DNA of 64,000 nucleotides from Candidatus Sodalis endolongispinus (GTDB lineage Bacteria; Pseudomonadota; Gammaproteobacteria; Enterobacterales; Enterobacteriaceae): NCBI RefSeq assembly GCF_018777395.1, contig NZ_JAFJYC010000001.1, positions 2,170,001 to 2,234,000 of the forward strand, read 5' to 3'. Shown piece by piece: positions 20,521 to 32,320 of this stretch (position 1 is its first letter; each line of letters starts with the position of its first letter). The notes under the pieces were generated by a model. It saw only the letters and a program-made list of their open reading frames with translations, ran no database searches and was not told where the DNA came from. The position numbers and the translations under genes were made by a program.

Positions 20521-20936
20521 CAGTCTTCCTTATCCTCACTATCCGTCTCATCCGCCGGGCTTACGCCCCGGCGCAGGCGGTCATTTTGCACCACCTGGCT
20601 GACCAGATTAGACATGCGCATACCTTCCACCAGCGAATTATCGTAGGCGAAGGTCAATTCAGGCACCACGCGCAGGCGCATGGCTTTGCCCAGCAGGCTG
20701 CGAATGAAACCCGCCGCATCCTGCAGCGCCCGGACGCCGGTTTTAACCTGTTCAGGGGTGTTGTCGTTCAGAAAGGTGACGAACACTTTGGCGTAGGCCA
20801 GATCGCGCGACACTTCTACGCCTGACACCGTCGCCATGCCGACGCGGGGATCTTTGATTTCGCGCTGCAGGATGATGGCGATTTCTTTTTGCATCTCCTG
20901 GGCGACGCGCTGGGTGCGGCTATATTCTTTGGCCAT
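20520..20936 (-). CDS. rbfA: 30S ribosome-binding factor A
   Basis: KH-like factor for late 30S maturation, important in the cold. Starting at [18 protein letters not shown] (ATG complementary to 20934-20936, with GGAGAA upstream) gives 138 residues (E. coli 133). Signature regions: [21 protein letters not shown] and the C-terminal [15 protein letters not shown], followed by an acidic tail. It sits between infB and truB. Confidence 0.96.
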   Translation of the reverse strand: MAKEYSRTQRVAQEMQKEIAIILQREIKDPRVGMATVSGVEVSRDLAYAKVFVTFLNDNTPEQVKTGVRALQDAAGFIRSLLGKAMRLRVVPELTFAYDNSLVEGMRMSNLVSQVVQNDRLRRGVSPADETDSEDKED

Positions 20937-21004
20937 GGTAAATTCTCCAGACAAGCAGGGGGGCTGGTCGCCCCCCTGTGGTGTGCGCTGCCGATAACGC
21001 GTTA

Positions 21005-23689
21005 TCAGGCAATGGTACGTTGGATCTCGATGGTTTCAAACACTTCGATGACGTCGCCTGAGCGAACGTCATTGTAGTTCTTCACGCCGATGCCGCATTC
21101 CATGCCGTTACGCACTTCGTTGACGTCGTCTTTGAAACGGCGCAGCGACTCTAGTTCACCTTCGTAGATCACCACGTTTTCACGCAGGACGCGGATCTTG
21201 TTGTGACGCTTCACCACGCCTTCCGTCACCATACAGCCGGCGATAGCGCCGAATTTCGGTGAACGGAACACATCGCGTACTTCCGCCAGACCGATGATTT
21301 CCTGTTTGTATTCCGGCGCCAGCATGCCGCTCATCGCCTGTTTGACTTCATCAATCAGGTCGTAGATGACCGAGTAATAGCGCAGATCCATGTTTTCCGC
21401 TTCGATAACGCGACGGGCGGACGCATCGGCACGCACGTTAAAGCCCAGCAGGATAGCGTTGGAGGCTGCCGCCAGCGTCGCGTCGGTTTCAGTAATGCCG
21501 CCCACGCCGGAGCCGACAATCTTCACCTTCACTTCATCGGTGGACAACTTCTCGAGCGCGTCGCTGATGGCTTCGGCGGAACCCTGTACGTCAGATTTCA
21601 GCACGATGTTCAGCTCGGACACTTCCCCTTCGGTCATGTTGGCGAACATGTTTTCCAGCTTGGACTTCTGCTGACGCGCCAGTTTGACTTCGCGGAACTT
21701 GCCTTGACGGTACAGCGCCACTTCACGCGCTTTCTTCTCGTCGCGCACCACCGTTGCTTCATCACCGGCTGCCGGCACCCCGGACAGACCGAGGATCTCA
21801 ACCGGAATCGAGGGTCCGGCGGAGGCGACGTCACGGCCCACTTCGTCGCGCATGGCGCGCACGCGGCCGTACTCGAAACCGCACAGCACAATGTCGCCTC
21901 GGTTCAAGTTGCCTTCGCGCACCAGCACGGTAGCAACCGGACCACGCCCCTTATCCAGGAAGGATTCGATGACCACACCACTGGCCATGCCGTTGCGGAT
22001 CGCTTTCAGCTCCAGCACTTCCGCCTGCAGCAAGATAGCGTCCAACAGCTCGTCAATGCCCGCGCCGGATTTGGCGGAAACATGTACGAACTGGCTTTCG
22101 CCGCCCCACTCTTCCGGAATGACGCCGTATTGGGTCAGTTCATTCTTGACCCGATCCGGATCCGCTTCCGGTTTATCGATCTTGTTAACCGCCACCACCA
22201 CCGGCACTTTGGCCGCTTTGGCGTGCTGAATGGCTTCGATGGTCTGCGGCATCACGCCGTCGTCGGCCGCCACCACCAGCACCACGATATCCGTCGCCTG
22301 TGCGCCACGGGCGCGCATTGCGGTAAAGGCCGCATGCCCCGGGGTATCCAGGAAGGTGATCATGCCGTTATCGGTTTCCACGTGATAGGCACCGATATGC
22401 TGGGTGATGCCGCCCGCCTCGCCTGCCGCCACTTTCGTGGAGCGGATATAATCCAGCAGCGAGGTTTTACCGTGATCGACGTGACCCATGATGGTCACCA
22501 CCGGCGCACGGGATTCCGCGGCGGCGGAGCTGCCGGTGTCGCGATCGGACATCACCGACTCTTCCAGCTCGTTCTCACGGCGCAAAATCACCTTGTGACC
22601 CATTTCTTCCGCCACCAATTGCGCGGTTTCCTGGTCGATCACCTGATTGATGGTCGCCATGGCGCCCAGCTTCATCATCGCCTTGATGACCTGCGAGCCT
22701 TTCACCGCCATTTTGTTGGCAAATTCCGCAACCGTGATGGTTTCGCCGATGACCACATCGCGGTTCACCGCCTGCGCCGGCTTGTTGAAGCCCTGCATCA
22801 GGGTGCTCGGTTTACGCTTGCCCTTGCCGCCACGGCCCACGGCACGCGCTTCTTCGCGATCGGCCTTGGATTCAGACAGGCGGCTGGTTTTTTTCTGCTT
22901 GGTCGCTTTACCGCCGCGGGTGCGGCTGCGGTGATCGCCTTCCACTTTGCGGTCGTTTTCGTCTTCGGCTTCCCGGGCGTGATGGGAGGTCGTGATGTGA
23001 TAATCAGTGGTATCTTCCTCCGCCGGCTCAGGCGCGTTGTCCCAGGTGCCGCCGCGTTCTTCGGCCATACTGCGCGCTTCTTCCGCGACCTGGAGAGCCT
23101 TCTCTTCGACCTTGCGACGCGTTTCCTCTTCCGCTTTGCGTCTTAGCTCCGCGGCTTCGGCTTCACGGCGAGCTTTTTCAGCCGCCTGTGGTGACTTGAT
23201 CATAGTATTGGTCTGCTGGTTAGTCAATTTATCACTTTCCGCTGCCACACGCTTCGCCTGTTCAGCGGCCTCACGCTTGGCTTTCTCTTCAGCCGCGCGT
23301 TTTGCTTTTTCTTCGGCGTCGCGTTGCGCTTTTTCGGCAGCTTCGCGCTGGGCCTGCTGCTGAGCCAGCTCTTCCGCTTCAGCCTGTTCCTGCGCCTGCG
23401 GATCGCGTTGCACATAGGTGCGCTTTTTGCGCACTTCGATTTGCACCGACTTACTTTTACCGCCGGTGCTCGGAATATTCAAGGTGCTGCGCGTTTTGCG
23501 CTGCAAAGTTAATTTATTGGGCGACGCTCCGCGATTGCGGTTCAGGTGCGCCAGTAAGGTTTCTTTTTCCTGCTGGGTCACAGAGTCTACTGCGGTTTTA
23601 TCAATGCCCGCATCAGCAAATTGCTGTAACAGGCGATCGACCGGAGTCTGTATTTCAGCGGCGAGCGATTTTACGGTTACATCTGTCAT
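21005..23689 (-). CDS. infB: Translation initiation factor IF-2
   Basis: GTPase that brings initiator fMet-tRNA to the 30S subunit and promotes subunit joining. It has 894 residues (E. coli 890). It has an N-terminal IF2_N domain, then a long charged alanine/glutamate/arginine coiled segment (about residues 95-225), a second IF2_N ([22 protein letters not shown]), the G domain ([28 protein letters not shown]), and domains II-IV ending in [11 protein letters not shown]. It is downstream of nusA by 25 bases. Confidence 0.97.
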   Translation of the reverse strand: MTDVTVKSLAAEIQTPVDRLLQQFADAGIDKTAVDSVTQQEKETLLAHLNRNRGASPNKLTLQRKTRSTLNIPSTGGKSKSVQIEVRKKRTYVQRDPQAQEQAEAEELAQQQAQREAAEKAQRDAEEKAKRAAEEKAKREAAEQAKRVAAESDKLTNQQTNTMIKSPQAAEKARREAEAAELRRKAEEETRRKVEEKALQVAEEARSMAEERGGTWDNAPEPAEEDTTDYHITTSHHAREAEDENDRKVEGDHRSRTRGGKATKQKKTSRLSESKADREEARAVGRGGKGKRKPSTLMQGFNKPAQAVNRDVVIGETITVAEFANKMAVKGSQVIKAMMKLGAMATINQVIDQETAQLVAEEMGHKVILRRENELEESVMSDRDTGSSAAAESRAPVVTIMGHVDHGKTSLLDYIRSTKVAAGEAGGITQHIGAYHVETDNGMITFLDTPGHAAFTAMRARGAQATDIVVLVVAADDGVMPQTIEAIQHAKAAKVPVVVAVNKIDKPEADPDRVKNELTQYGVIPEEWGGESQFVHVSAKSGAGIDELLDAILLQAEVLELKAIRNGMASGVVIESFLDKGRGPVATVLVREGNLNRGDIVLCGFEYGRVRAMRDEVGRDVASAGPSIPVEILGLSGVPAAGDEATVVRDEKKAREVALYRQGKFREVKLARQQKSKLENMFANMTEGEVSELNIVLKSDVQGSAEAISDALEKLSTDEVKVKIVGSGVGGITETDATLAAASNAILLGFNVRADASARRVIEAENMDLRYYSVIYDLIDEVKQAMSGMLAPEYKQEIIGLAEVRDVFRSPKFGAIAGCMVTEGVVKRHNKIRVLRENVVIYEGELESLRRFKDDVNEVRNGMECGIGVKNYNDVRSGDVIEVFETIEIQRTIA

Positions 23690-23714
23690 GCTGTTCCTTT
23701 CCTGCTACAGTTTA

Positions 23715-25202
23715 TTACGCGTTGTCGCCAAACCAGCAAATATTGCGCGCGGCCATGATGAGCTCGCCGGCTTTTTCACTACTCAGCCCTTCAATATCTG
23801 ACAGGTCGTCGACACCCTGTTCGGCAAGATCTTCCAGCGTACAAACACCACACGCCGCCAGTTCGAACGCCATGTCGCGCTCAAGTTCAGGCAGACCCAG
23901 CAGGTCTTCAGCCGGTACGCCCGCGCCGCGATTCTCTTCCTGCGCCAGCGCAAGTGTGGTTAGCGCATTCTTCGCCCGTTCGCGCAGCGCTTCCACCGTT
24001 TCTTCATCGAGCCCTTCAATTTCCAGCAGTTCATTTATCGGCACGTAGGCCATCTCCTCAAGGGATGAGAACCCTTCCTCCACCAGTGCCGTCGCGAACT
24101 CTTCATCGATATCCAGATTGCGGGTAAAGATATAGATCGCCGCATGGGCTTCAGCTTGATGTTTTGCCTGCAGATCTTCTACCGTCATTACATTCAGCTC
24201 CCAGCCGCTGAGCTGGGAAGCCAGCCGGACGTTTTGTCCGTTGCGGCCGATAGCCTGGGCAAGATTGCCCGCTTCTACCGCGATATCCATGGTGTGCTTA
24301 TCCTCGTCCACCACAATGGACGCGACATCGGCAGGCGCCATGGCGTTGATAACAAACTGGGCCGGATTATCATCCCACAGCACGATATCAATACGTTCGC
24401 CGCCCAATTCGCTTGAAACCGCCTGAACGCGAGCACCTCGCATACCGACGCAGGCGCCGACCGGATCGATGCGCTTATCGTTGGTCTTCACGGCGATTTT
24501 CGCCCGTGAGCCCGGATCGCGGGCGGCGGCCTTGATTTCAATCACTTCTTCACCGATTTCCGGTACTTCAATGCGGAACAGCTCGACCAGCATCTCCGGC
24601 CGTGACCGGCTGACAAACAGCTGCGCGCCGCGCGCTTCCGGGCGGACCGAATACAACACGCCGCGGATACGGTCGCCAGGACGGAAATTTTCCCGCGGCA
24701 GCATGTCCTCGCGGCCAATGACCGCTTCAGCATTGCTGCCCATATCGAGGCTGATGCTGTCCCGATTCACTTTTTTCACCACGCCGGTGACGATCTCGCC
24801 TTCGTGGCTGCGGAACTGATCGACCACCATCGCCCGTTCGGCTTCACGCACTTTCTGCACGATGACCTGTTTAGCGGTCTGGGTGGTAATGCGGTCAAAC
24901 ACCACCGACTCAATTTCATCTTCGATATAGCCGCCAAGCTGCGCCGTAGGTTCGTCAAACTGCGCCGCGTCCAGTGTGATTTCCCGGGTGGGTTGAGTCA
25001 CTTCGTCCACAATGAGCCAACGGCGGAAGGTATCGAAGTCCCCTGACTTGCGATCGATGCTGACGCGAACTTCGATTTCCTGTTCGTATTTTTTCTTCGT
25101 TGCCGTGGCCAGTGCCGTCTCCAGCGCCTCGAAAATCTTTTCCCGCGGGACGGCTTTCTCGTTGGACACTGCCTCAATAACAGCCAGAATTTCTTTATTC
25201 AT
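23715..25202 (-). CDS. nusA: Transcription elongation/termination factor NusA
   Basis: RNA polymerase-associated factor for pausing, termination and antitermination. It has 495 residues, the same as E. coli. It has the N-terminal RNAP-binding domain ([20 protein letters not shown]), an S1 domain ([20 protein letters not shown]), KH1/KH2 ([39 protein letters not shown]) and two acidic C-terminal repeats. It lies between rimP and infB in the metY operon. Confidence 0.98.
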   Translation of the reverse strand: MNKEILAVIEAVSNEKAVPREKIFEALETALATATKKKYEQEIEVRVSIDRKSGDFDTFRRWLIVDEVTQPTREITLDAAQFDEPTAQLGGYIEDEIESVVFDRITTQTAKQVIVQKVREAERAMVVDQFRSHEGEIVTGVVKKVNRDSISLDMGSNAEAVIGREDMLPRENFRPGDRIRGVLYSVRPEARGAQLFVSRSRPEMLVELFRIEVPEIGEEVIEIKAAARDPGSRAKIAVKTNDKRIDPVGACVGMRGARVQAVSSELGGERIDIVLWDDNPAQFVINAMAPADVASIVVDEDKHTMDIAVEAGNLAQAIGRNGQNVRLASQLSGWELNVMTVEDLQAKHQAEAHAAIYIFTRNLDIDEEFATALVEEGFSSLEEMAYVPINELLEIEGLDEETVEALRERAKNALTTLALAQEENRGAGVPAEDLLGLPELERDMAFELAACGVCTLEDLAEQGVDDLSDIEGLSSEKAGELIMAARNICWFGDNA

Positions 25203-25223
25203 CCTAGTTGCCTCAGTAAAACG

Positions 25224-25676
25224 TTAAAAGTGGGGTACCAGGTTCGCTTTCTGAATATTGTGCAAAGCGAACACTCCATCTTTTCCATCCACCGTCACCG
25301 TGATCATTTCACCGTCGACAGCTTTGATGGCCCCCTGCCATTTACGGCGGTTTTGCACCGCGATACGCAGCACCACGCTGACGTCGCTACCGGTAAATTG
25401 GCGATAATGCGCGGCGGTAAACAGCGGGCGATCCAAACCCGGTGATGAGACCTCAAGGCTATAGGCCACGGAGATAGGGTCTTCAACGTCCAGTACTGCG
25501 CTGACCTGGTGGCTTACATCAGCACAATCATCAACGGTGATGCCCTCGTCACTATCGATATAAATGCGTAGCGTCGACTGGCGGCCACGAATAAATTCAA
25601 TACCCACCAGCTCAAACCCCAGAGCTTCCACGGGTGCAGTGATCATCTCAGTCAATTTTTGTTCTAATGTGGACAA
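25224..25676 (-). CDS. rimP: Ribosome maturation factor RimP
   Basis: Assists early 30S assembly. Choosing the TTG that precedes [19 protein letters not shown] gives exactly the 150 residues of E. coli; upstream GTG/TTG codons are possible but less likely. Two-domain RimP fold: [27 protein letters not shown] and the C-terminal Sm-like barrel ([19 protein letters not shown]). It is the first protein gene of the metY-rimP-nusA-infB operon, after two hairpins. Confidence 0.95.
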   Translation of the reverse strand: MSTLEQKLTEMITAPVEALGFELVGIEFIRGRQSTLRIYIDSDEGITVDDCADVSHQVSAVLDVEDPISVAYSLEVSSPGLDRPLFTAAHYRQFTGSDVSVVLRIAVQNRRKWQGAIKAVDGEMITVTVDGKDGVFALHNIQKANLVPHF

Positions 25677-25693
25677 GGCCACCCCCAAGACAT

Positions 25694-25714
25694 AAAAAAA
25701 GGGCTAATTAGCCC
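25694..25714 (-). terminator. Attenuator/terminator just before rimP
   Basis: GGGCTAATTAGCCC stem followed by seven T on the minus strand, ending 18 bases before the rimP start. It is the second of two hairpins between metY and rimP, so downstream expression would depend on read-through. Confidence 0.75.
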
Positions 25715-25736
25715 AGTATTACTGTAGTGAAATAAC

Positions 25737-25759
25737 AAAAAGCCCCGAAAATTCGGGGC
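25737..25759 (-). terminator. Terminator after metY
   Basis: Stem GCCCCGAA/TTCGGGGC followed by TTTTTG on the minus strand, downstream of the initiator tRNA gene. Tandem leaky terminators here match the organisation I know for the E. coli metY-nusA operon. Confidence 0.82.
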
Positions 25760-25891
25760 GTTAAGTGACTGGACCCTGTAAACCGCAGGCGGCTTTGAAA
25801 CCATTCCAGAAGAATCATTTTTCAAACGCCTGTGATGGTGTAAACCTAACGCCTACAGACAGTATATTTGAAAAAGCACTCTAAAGGAATG

Positions 25892-25968
<77 letters not shown>

Positions 25969-26027
25969 TCCGAAAACGCTGAAAATACTACTCTGATAAC
26001 CCCAAAAAAGCAAGCTATCTCTGGGAT

Positions 26028-26114
26028 TGGTACCGAGGACGGGACTTGAACCCGTAAGCCCAATCGGGCACTAACACCTCAAGGTAGCGTGTCTACCAAT
26101 TCCACCACCTCGGC
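26028..26114 (-). tRNA. leuU: tRNA-Leu (anticodon GAG)
   Basis: Eighty-seven bases with CCA, class II long variable arm, anticodon loop CTTGAGG with GAG. Nearly identical to E. coli leuU, and in the same place beside secG. The argG gene that lies between metY and leuU in E. coli is missing; only 59 bases separate the two tRNAs. Confidence 0.97.
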
Positions 26115-26171
26115 ACTTTCTATCGGTTCTTGCGCTTCTTTACGATTGCCCTATCGGGCAACGCTTAACGT

Positions 26172-26504
26172 TTACTGCGGAATATCATTACCCGGTTTCG
26201 CCGGCGCTTCGGCTGGTGCCTTATCCGCCTGCTGAGCCTGATTCAGGTTGTCCCACTGGCTGCCTTTCTGACCATGATTGCTGCTCAGGTTGCCCAGCAC
26301 CAGGCTGAGAACGAAAAACAGCGTTGCCAGCACGGCCGTCATACGGGTCATGAAGTTACCGGAACCGCTAGAACCGAACAGGGTGCCAGAGGCGCCTGCA
26401 CCGAACGAGGATCCCATATCAGCACCTTTACCTTGTTGCAGCATGATCAGCGCAACCAGGCATAACGCTACTAACAGGAATATGACTAACAGAGCTTGGT
26501 ACAT
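26172..26504 (-). CDS. secG: SecG, protein translocase subunit
   Basis: Small inner-membrane subunit of SecYEG. It has 110 residues, the E. coli length. It has two membrane segments (residues 1-20 and about 54-73) flanking the conserved LIMLQQGKGADMGSSFGAG loop and GTLFGSSGSGNFMTRMTAVLA. A hydrophilic Q/A/P-rich tail follows. Transcribed toward leuU, as in E. coli. Confidence 0.97.
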   Translation of the reverse strand: MYQALLVIFLLVALCLVALIMLQQGKGADMGSSFGAGASGTLFGSSGSGNFMTRMTAVLATLFFVLSLVLGNLSSNHGQKGSQWDNLNQAQQADKAPAEAPAKPGNDIPQ

Positions 26505-26801
26505 AATCTTTCAGTATCCTTGCGGTAACCACCGCACGTTAAGCTATCGCAGCCCCAATACGGCACCTGATGTCACCGACTGAAGCGGGTGTGAATACTA
26601 ACCAAAGCGCCCAGCGCGTGCAAGGGCATTTTACGGCTGGCTGACCGTTTGCGGAAAAAAACGCCAGTGCCGCTCGCTGCTTAGGCATCGCCGGTCGACG
26701 GCGCCGACCAAGACCACGGCGGGCGCTGACGCCCTGTCACCGCCCCGGTAAATCGCAGCCGCGGCAGCAGCTTTCACCGACTCAGCGCCGGGACTTACAC
26801 T

Positions 26802-28139
26802 TCAGCCCGCGGCTTTCACCGCGTCAGCGATGTGGTGCGCCAGCTGGCTGACCTGTTCAGTATCTTCCCCTTCCACCATGACGCGGATAAGGAGCTCGGT
26901 GCCCGACTTGCGCAGCAGCACCCGCCCGCGCCCTGCCAGTTGCTGCTCCACCTCGTCGCTGGCCTGTTTCACTGCCGCCGACGCCAGCGGATCGTGTTGC
27001 CCGGCGAAGCGCACATTGACCAGGATCTGCGGCAGCAGGCGCATGCCGCTGCACAGATCGTGCAGATTCATGTGGTTGCCGACCATTGCCGATAACACCT
27101 GCAGACCGGCGATGATGCCGTCTCCGGTGGTGGTTTTGTCCAGCAAGATGACGTGACCGGAGTTTTCAGCGCCAATGCGCCAGCCTTTTTCCTGCATTTT
27201 CTCCAGCACATAGCGGTCGCCGACGCGAGCGCGCACGAAAGGCACGCCCAACTGCTTTAGCGCCAGCTCCAGCCCCATATTGCTCATCAGCGTGCCCACC
27301 ACGCCGCCGGACAGCTGGCCCTGGCGCAACTTTTCCCGCGCGATGACATACAGGATCTGGTCGCCATCCACTTTCTGCCCCAGATGATCGACCATAATCA
27401 CCCGATCGCCGTCGCCATCATAGGCAATGCCCAGATCGGCCTTCTCCGCCAGCACCCGGCTTTGCAACAGGCGAACATCGGTAGCGCCGCACTCTTGGTT
27501 GATATTCATACCGTCCGGCTGGCAGCCCAGAGTCACCACCGTCGCGCCGAGTTCGCGCAACACGCTGGGCGCGATGTGGTAGGTAGCGCCATTGGCGCAA
27601 TCCACCACAATCTTCAATCCCTTAAGGCTTAAATTACCGGGAAAGGTCCCTTTGCAAAACTCGATATAGCGCCCGGCCGCATCAACAATGCGACTGGCTT
27701 TGCCCAGCTCCGCCGATTCGACGCAGGTCAACGGCCTGGCCAGCTCCGCCTCGATAGCCTCTTCCACCTCGGCGGGCAGCTTGGTACCGTCGATGGAGAA
27801 AAATTTGATGCCGTTATCGTAGTAGGGATTATGGGAGGCGGAGATCACAATGCCGGCCTCGGCGCGGAAGGTGCGGGTCAAATAGGCAATGGCCGGCGTC
27901 GGCATCGGGCCGGTAAACGCAGCGGAAAGCCCGGCCGCCGCTAAACCTGCTTCCAGCGCCGACTCCAGCATATAGCCGGAAATACGGGTATCTTTGCCGA
28001 TAATGATTTTCCGCGAGCCATGGCGCGCCAGCACCTTGCCGGCGGCCCAGCCCAGTTTGAGCACAAAATCCGGCGTAATGGGGCTGTCGCCGACCTTGCC
28101 GCGGATGCCGTCGGTGCCGAAATATTGATGATTACTCAT
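26802..28139 (-). CDS. glmM: Phosphoglucosamine mutase
   Basis: Converts glucosamine-6-phosphate to glucosamine-1-phosphate for UDP-GlcNAc synthesis. It has 445 residues, identical in length to E. coli. Active-site phosphoserine in [17 protein letters not shown] (about residue 102). Metal-binding loop DGDGDR, sugar loop GAENSGHVI, and phosphate-binding [17 protein letters not shown] near the C terminus. Its ATG overlaps the folP TGA (ATGA), so the genes are coupled. Confidence 0.98.
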   Translation of the reverse strand: MSNHQYFGTDGIRGKVGDSPITPDFVLKLGWAAGKVLARHGSRKIIIGKDTRISGYMLESALEAGLAAAGLSAAFTGPMPTPAIAYLTRTFRAEAGIVISASHNPYYDNGIKFFSIDGTKLPAEVEEAIEAELARPLTCVESAELGKASRIVDAAGRYIEFCKGTFPGNLSLKGLKIVVDCANGATYHIAPSVLRELGATVVTLGCQPDGMNINQECGATDVRLLQSRVLAEKADLGIAYDGDGDRVIMVDHLGQKVDGDQILYVIAREKLRQGQLSGGVVGTLMSNMGLELALKQLGVPFVRARVGDRYVLEKMQEKGWRIGAENSGHVILLDKTTTGDGIIAGLQVLSAMVGNHMNLHDLCSGMRLLPQILVNVRFAGQHDPLASAAVKQASDEVEQQLAGRGRVLLRKSGTELLIRVMVEGEDTEQVSQLAHHIADAVKAAG

Positions 28140-28981
28140 TGAAAATAGGTTTCCTTCGCTGTAAGCGTAGCTTCCACCACGCGCATGGCTTCCACGGTCT
28201 GCCTGACGTCATGGACCCGGATAATCTGCGCCCCCTGCAGCGCGGCGATAACTGCGCAGGCGACACTACCTGAAACCCGCTGTTCTGCCGGAAGATCCAA
28301 CAATGCGCCTATCATGGATTTACGCGACATCCCCACCAACAGCGGCAGCCCGAGATGATGGAAATCACCCAACCTGGCCAGGAGGCGATAATTATGCGCC
28401 AGGGTCTTGCCGAAACCGAAGCCCGGATCGAGCAACAGTCGTTTTTTGGTGATGCCGGCAGCTTCACAGCGCGCAATTTGCTGTACGAAAAAAGCCTCTA
28501 CCTCCGCCAGCACATTCTCATAATGCGGCGCCTGCTGCATGGTGTCCGGCTCGCCCTGCATATGCATCAGGCAGATGGGCAATTGGCTGGCGGCGGCGGC
28601 GTCCAGGGCACCCGGTTCACCAAGCGCGCGGATATCATTGATCAAATGGGCGCCGGCCGCCGCGCTTTCACGCATCACCAGCGCCTTGGAAGTATCCACG
28701 GAGATAAAAGTATCAAAACGTTCCGCTAGCGCCGCCACTACCGGCACCACCCGCGCCGCTTCCTCTTCATCGCTGACCGCCTGCGCGCCGGGGCGGGTGG
28801 ATTCACCGCCAATATCGATAAGGGTCGCGCCAGCCGCCAGCATCGCCGCGGCATGATCGACGGCGTCGGCCAGACGTTGGTATTTGCCGCCGTCGGAGAA
28901 CGAGTCCGGGGTCACGTTGAGGATCCACATGACGCGGGGCACCGCCAGGCTGAGGGTGCGCTCTCGCGCAATAAGTTGCAT
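28136..28981 (-). CDS. folP: Dihydropteroate synthase
   Basis: Condenses pABA with 6-hydroxymethyl-dihydropterin pyrophosphate in folate synthesis; the sulfonamide target. It has 281 residues (E. coli 282), full TIM-barrel with [47 protein letters not shown] and GMSRKSM. One oddity: the first motif reads [12 protein letters not shown], where E. coli has glycine and the family signature wants G or A; tryptophan here (codon TGG) could impair the pterin site. The frame is otherwise intact and overlaps glmM. Confidence 0.95.
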   Translation of the reverse strand: MQLIARERTLSLAVPRVMWILNVTPDSFSDGGKYQRLADAVDHAAAMLAAGATLIDIGGESTRPGAQAVSDEEEAARVVPVVAALAERFDTFISVDTSKALVMRESAAAGAHLINDIRALGEPGALDAAAASQLPICLMHMQGEPDTMQQAPHYENVLAEVEAFFVQQIARCEAAGITKKRLLLDPGFGFGKTLAHNYRLLARLGDFHHLGLPLLVGMSRKSMIGALLDLPAEQRVSGSVACAVIAALQGAQIIRVHDVRQTVEAMRVVEATLTAKETYFQ

Positions 28982-29039
28982 AACGGCGTTTCCTTATGCT
29001 GTGCAATCTGTTAGGCGGCTATCTTAGCATTTTCAGCGC

Positions 29040-29076
29040 AAAAAAAAGCCCCGGCGTGTCGTAAAACGCGGGGCTG
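29040..29076 (-). terminator. Terminator after ftsH
   Basis: AGCCCCG/CGGGGCT stem with a partly paired inner loop (GCGT/ACGC) and eight T on the minus strand, between ftsH and folP. Confidence 0.85.
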
Positions 29077-29122
29077 GCGGTATTACCGCGCCGGAGCTTG
29101 CACGCCGGCGCGCAAGGGGCTC

Positions 29123-31054
29123 TTAGCGGTTGCCGTATTGCGCCGACATGGTATTGCCGGGATTCGGCGTGCGCGGCTCATCCACCGGCGTCGGCGCGCG
29201 CGGCGTACCGTCGTCACCGCTATTGCCGGAGACGGTGTCGTCCCATCCGGCGGGCGGGCGGACGGCTTTGCGGCCCATTAAATCGTCGATCTGCGGCGCA
29301 TCGATGGTTTCATATTTCATCAGCGCATCCTTCATGGCATGCAGGATATCCATATTTTCCGATAGCAGCGCGCGGGCGCGGACATAATTACGCTCAATCA
29401 GTGACTTCACTTCCTGGTCGATAATACGCGCCGTTTCATCGGACATGTGCTTCGCCTTGGCCACCGAGCGGCCGAGGAACACTTCGCCCTCTTCCTCCGC
29501 ATACAGCAGCGGGCCGAGCTTCTCGGAGAACCCCCACTGGGTTACCATGTTGCGGGCGATGGAGGTCGCTACTTTGATGTCGTTGGACGCCCCGGTGGAC
29601 ACTTTCGCCGGGCCGTAAATGATCTCTTCGGCAAGCCGGCCGCCGTAAAGGGTGGAGATCTGGCTTTCCAGTTTCTGGCGGCTGGCGCTGATGGCATCCC
29701 CTTCCGGCAGGAAGAAGGTCACCCCCAGGGCGCGACCACGCGGGATAATCGTCACTTTATGCACCGGATCATGCTCCGGCACCAGGCGGCCGATAATCGC
29801 GTGGCCGGCCTCGTGATAGGCGGTAGACTCTTTTTGCGCCTCGGTCATCACCATGGAACGGCGCTCGGCGCCCATCATGATTTTGTCCTTGGCTTTCTCG
29901 AATTCCACCATCGATACCACGCGTTTGCTGCCGCGGGCGGCGAACAGCGCCGCTTCGTTCACCAGGTTGGCCAGATCGGCACCCGAGAACCCGGGCGTAC
30001 CGCGCGCAATGACTGACGCATCCATATCGGGCGACAGCGGCACGCGGCGCATGTGCACTTTCAAAATCTGTTCACGCCCGCGGACATCAGGCAGGCCGAC
30101 CACCACCTGGCGGTCGAAACGGCCGGGACGCAGCAGCGCCGGGTCCAGCACGTCGGGCCGGTTGGTGGCGGCAATGACGATAATGCCCTCATTACCTTCA
30201 AACCCGTCCATTTCCACCAGCATCTGGTTAAGGGTCTGCTCGCGCTCGTCGTGACCACCACCGAGACCCGCGCCGCGTTGACGCCCGACGGCGTCAATTT
30301 CATCGATGAAGATGATGCACGGCGCCGCTTTTTTCGCCTGCTCGAACATATCGCGCACGCGCGAGGCGCCCACGCCGACGAACATTTCCACGAAGTCAGA
30401 ACCGGAAATGTTGAAGAAGGGTACTTTGGCTTCCCCCGCAATGGCCTTGGCCAGCAGCGTTTTACCGGTCCCGGGCGGCCCCACCATCAGCACGCCTTTC
30501 GGGATCTTGCCGCCCAGTTTTTGGAAACGGCTCGGCTCGCGCAGGTAGTCCACCAGTTCGCTGACTTCTTCCTTGGCTTCATCACAGCCGGCGACATCGG
30601 CGAACGTCGTCTTGATCTGATCTTCCGACAGCATTCGCGCCTTGCTCTTGCCGAACGACATCGCGCCTTTACCGCCGCCACCCTGCATCTGGCGCATAAA
30701 GAAAATCCAGACCCAAATCAACAACAGCATCGGGAACCAGGAGATAAAGATCGACGCCAGCAGGCTGGGTTCTTCCGGCGGCTCGCCCACGACTTTGACG
30801 TTTTTGGTCAAAAGGATATCGAGCAGCTTGGGATCGTTGACCGGAATATAGGTGGTGTAGCGGTTACTGTCTTTTTTAGTAACTGTGATTTCACGACCGT
30901 TAATACGCGCTTCCCTCACCTGATCCTGATTCAATTCGGACATAAAGGTGGAATAATCCACTTTACGGCCATTGGACTCGCTGGGCCCGAAGCTCTGGAA
31001 TACCGACATCAGCACTACTGCGATAACTAACCAGAGAATCAGGTTCTTCGCCAT
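29123..31054 (-). CDS. ftsH: ATP-dependent zinc metalloprotease FtsH
   Basis: Hexameric inner-membrane AAA protease that degrades misfolded membrane proteins, LpxC and sigma-32. Starting at [16 protein letters not shown] gives 643 residues (E. coli 644); a TTG three codons earlier (MSDMAK) is possible. Two transmembrane helices flank a periplasmic domain. Then Walker [10 protein letters not shown], pore loop region [15 protein letters not shown], Walker [13 protein letters not shown], arginine fingers in RPGRFDR, and zinc site HEAGHAI. The second membrane helix reads [10 protein letters not shown] where E. coli has glycine in place of the first W. Downstream of rlmE. Confidence 0.97.
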   Translation of the reverse strand: MAKNLILWLVIAVVLMSVFQSFGPSESNGRKVDYSTFMSELNQDQVREARINGREITVTKKDSNRYTTYIPVNDPKLLDILLTKNVKVVGEPPEEPSLLASIFISWFPMLLLIWVWIFFMRQMQGGGGKGAMSFGKSKARMLSEDQIKTTFADVAGCDEAKEEVSELVDYLREPSRFQKLGGKIPKGVLMVGPPGTGKTLLAKAIAGEAKVPFFNISGSDFVEMFVGVGASRVRDMFEQAKKAAPCIIFIDEIDAVGRQRGAGLGGGHDEREQTLNQMLVEMDGFEGNEGIIVIAATNRPDVLDPALLRPGRFDRQVVVGLPDVRGREQILKVHMRRVPLSPDMDASVIARGTPGFSGADLANLVNEAALFAARGSKRVVSMVEFEKAKDKIMMGAERRSMVMTEAQKESTAYHEAGHAIIGRLVPEHDPVHKVTIIPRGRALGVTFFLPEGDAISASRQKLESQISTLYGGRLAEEIIYGPAKVSTGASNDIKVATSIARNMVTQWGFSEKLGPLLYAEEEGEVFLGRSVAKAKHMSDETARIIDQEVKSLIERNYVRARALLSENMDILHAMKDALMKYETIDAPQIDDLMGRKAVRPPAGWDDTVSGNSGDDGTPRAPTPVDEPRTPNPGNTMSAQYGNR

Positions 31055-31109
31055 GTCACTCAAGGGATTAACCTCATATTACAACGGTGTTAACAATTAG
31101 CGTAGGGTA

Positions 31110-31739
31110 CTATAGTTTGCGCCCTGTCGCCACAATGTACACTTCGCGGGATCGGGCCCGGGAAGCGTCTGGCTTGCGTATTTTTACCTTCGTAAACAGG
31201 GAGCGAATTTCCCGCAGGTACTCATCAAAACCTTCTCCCTGAAAGACTTTAACCAGGAAACTCCGGCCCGGTGCCAGGACATCCCGGCACATTTCCAACG
31301 CCAGTTCCACGAGATACATGGATTTAGGGATGTCGACCGCCGGCGTTCCGCTCATATTGGGCGCCATATCGGACAACACCACCTGCACCTTCTGCTCGCC
31401 CACGCGTTCAAGCAGGGCCTGCAGCACCAGGGGTTCACGAAAATCCCCCTGCAGAAAGTCAACGCCTACCATGGGATCCATCGGCAGGATATCACAGGCG
31501 ATGATACGCCCTTTGCCGCCAATTTGCGTGGCGACGTATTGCGACCAGCCACCGGGCGCCGCGCCCAAATCCACCACGGTCATCCCGGGCCGGAATAGCT
31601 CGTCGCTCTGCTGTATTTCATCAAGTTTAAACCAGGCACGGGAACGCAGTCCTTTTTTTTGTGCCTGTTGAACATATTTATCGCTAAAGTGTTCCTGCAG
31701 CCAGCGGCTGGAGCTTGCAGAACGCTTTTTGGTCGCCAT
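31110..31739 (-). CDS. rlmE: 23S rRNA Um2552 2'-O-methyltransferase
   Basis: RrmJ/FtsJ methyltransferase acting on U2552 of assembled 50S subunits. Start at [18 protein letters not shown] gives 209 residues, as in E. coli. SAM site [23 protein letters not shown]. The K-D-K-E tetrad regions ([35 protein letters not shown]) are all visible. Divergent from yhbY, upstream of ftsH. Confidence 0.97.
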   Translation of the reverse strand: MATKKRSASSSRWLQEHFSDKYVQQAQKKGLRSRAWFKLDEIQQSDELFRPGMTVVDLGAAPGGWSQYVATQIGGKGRIIACDILPMDPMVGVDFLQGDFREPLVLQALLERVGEQKVQVVLSDMAPNMSGTPAVDIPKSMYLVELALEMCRDVLAPGRSFLVKVFQGEGFDEYLREIRSLFTKVKIRKPDASRARSREVYIVATGRKL

Positions 31740-31884
31740 CTTATTTCCCAACTATCCTAAAAGAATGTAGCGGTGGAAAGAATTGGCCGCCCATGCGCCA
31801 AATCAGCATCGTCAGATTTGGCGATACGTATGAGATGGCGGTAGAATATGCCGTTTTCAATCCCAACCTAAGTAAAAAACACAA

Positions 31885-32178
31885 ATGAATCTGAATAATA
31901 AGCAAAAACAGCACCTTAAAGGGCTGGCTCATTCGCTGAAGCCTGTTGTCATGCTGGGCAATAACGGCCTAACCGAAGGTGTGCTGGCCGAAATTGAACA
32001 GGCGCTGGAGCATCATGAGTTTATCAAGGTGAAAATTGCCGCGGAAGAGCGTGAAACCAAAACGCTGATTGCCGATGCTATCGTTCGTGAAAGCGGCGCC
32101 AGCAAGGTACAGGTTATTGGCAATATTCTGGTGCTGTACCGACCGGCTAAAGAGCGGATTATTACGCTACCCCGCTAA
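31885..32178 (+). CDS. yhbY: RNA-binding protein YhbY
   Basis: CRS1/CRM (KH-like) domain protein associated with pre-50S particles. It has 97 residues, matching E. coli. The core motif GNNGLTEGVLAEIEQALEHHEFIKVKI includes the conserved GxxG-like turn. Transcribed opposite to rlmE and convergent with greA. Confidence 0.95.
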   Translation: MNLNNKQKQHLKGLAHSLKPVVMLGNNGLTEGVLAEIEQALEHHEFIKVKIAAEERETKTLIADAIVRESGASKVQVIGNILVLYRPAKERIITLPR

Positions 32179-32221
32179 CGTCATCTTTTCTGCTGGAAAG
32201 ATGCCATTCTCCGACCCACAG

Positions 32222-32243
32222 GAAAAGGCCACTCGCGGCCTTT
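32222..32243. terminator. Terminator between yhbY and greA
   Basis: AAAAGGCC ACTCGC GGCCTTTT: perfect 8-base stem with A-run and T-run on opposite sides. Probably works for both converging genes. Confidence 0.85.
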
Positions 32244-32320
32244 TGCTTTTCTTTACAAAGCCAACGGTGGCCCGCTGGCGTCCATAGCGGGCGGTGGCCG
32301 GCTGCTGCGCGCCCGGACGC

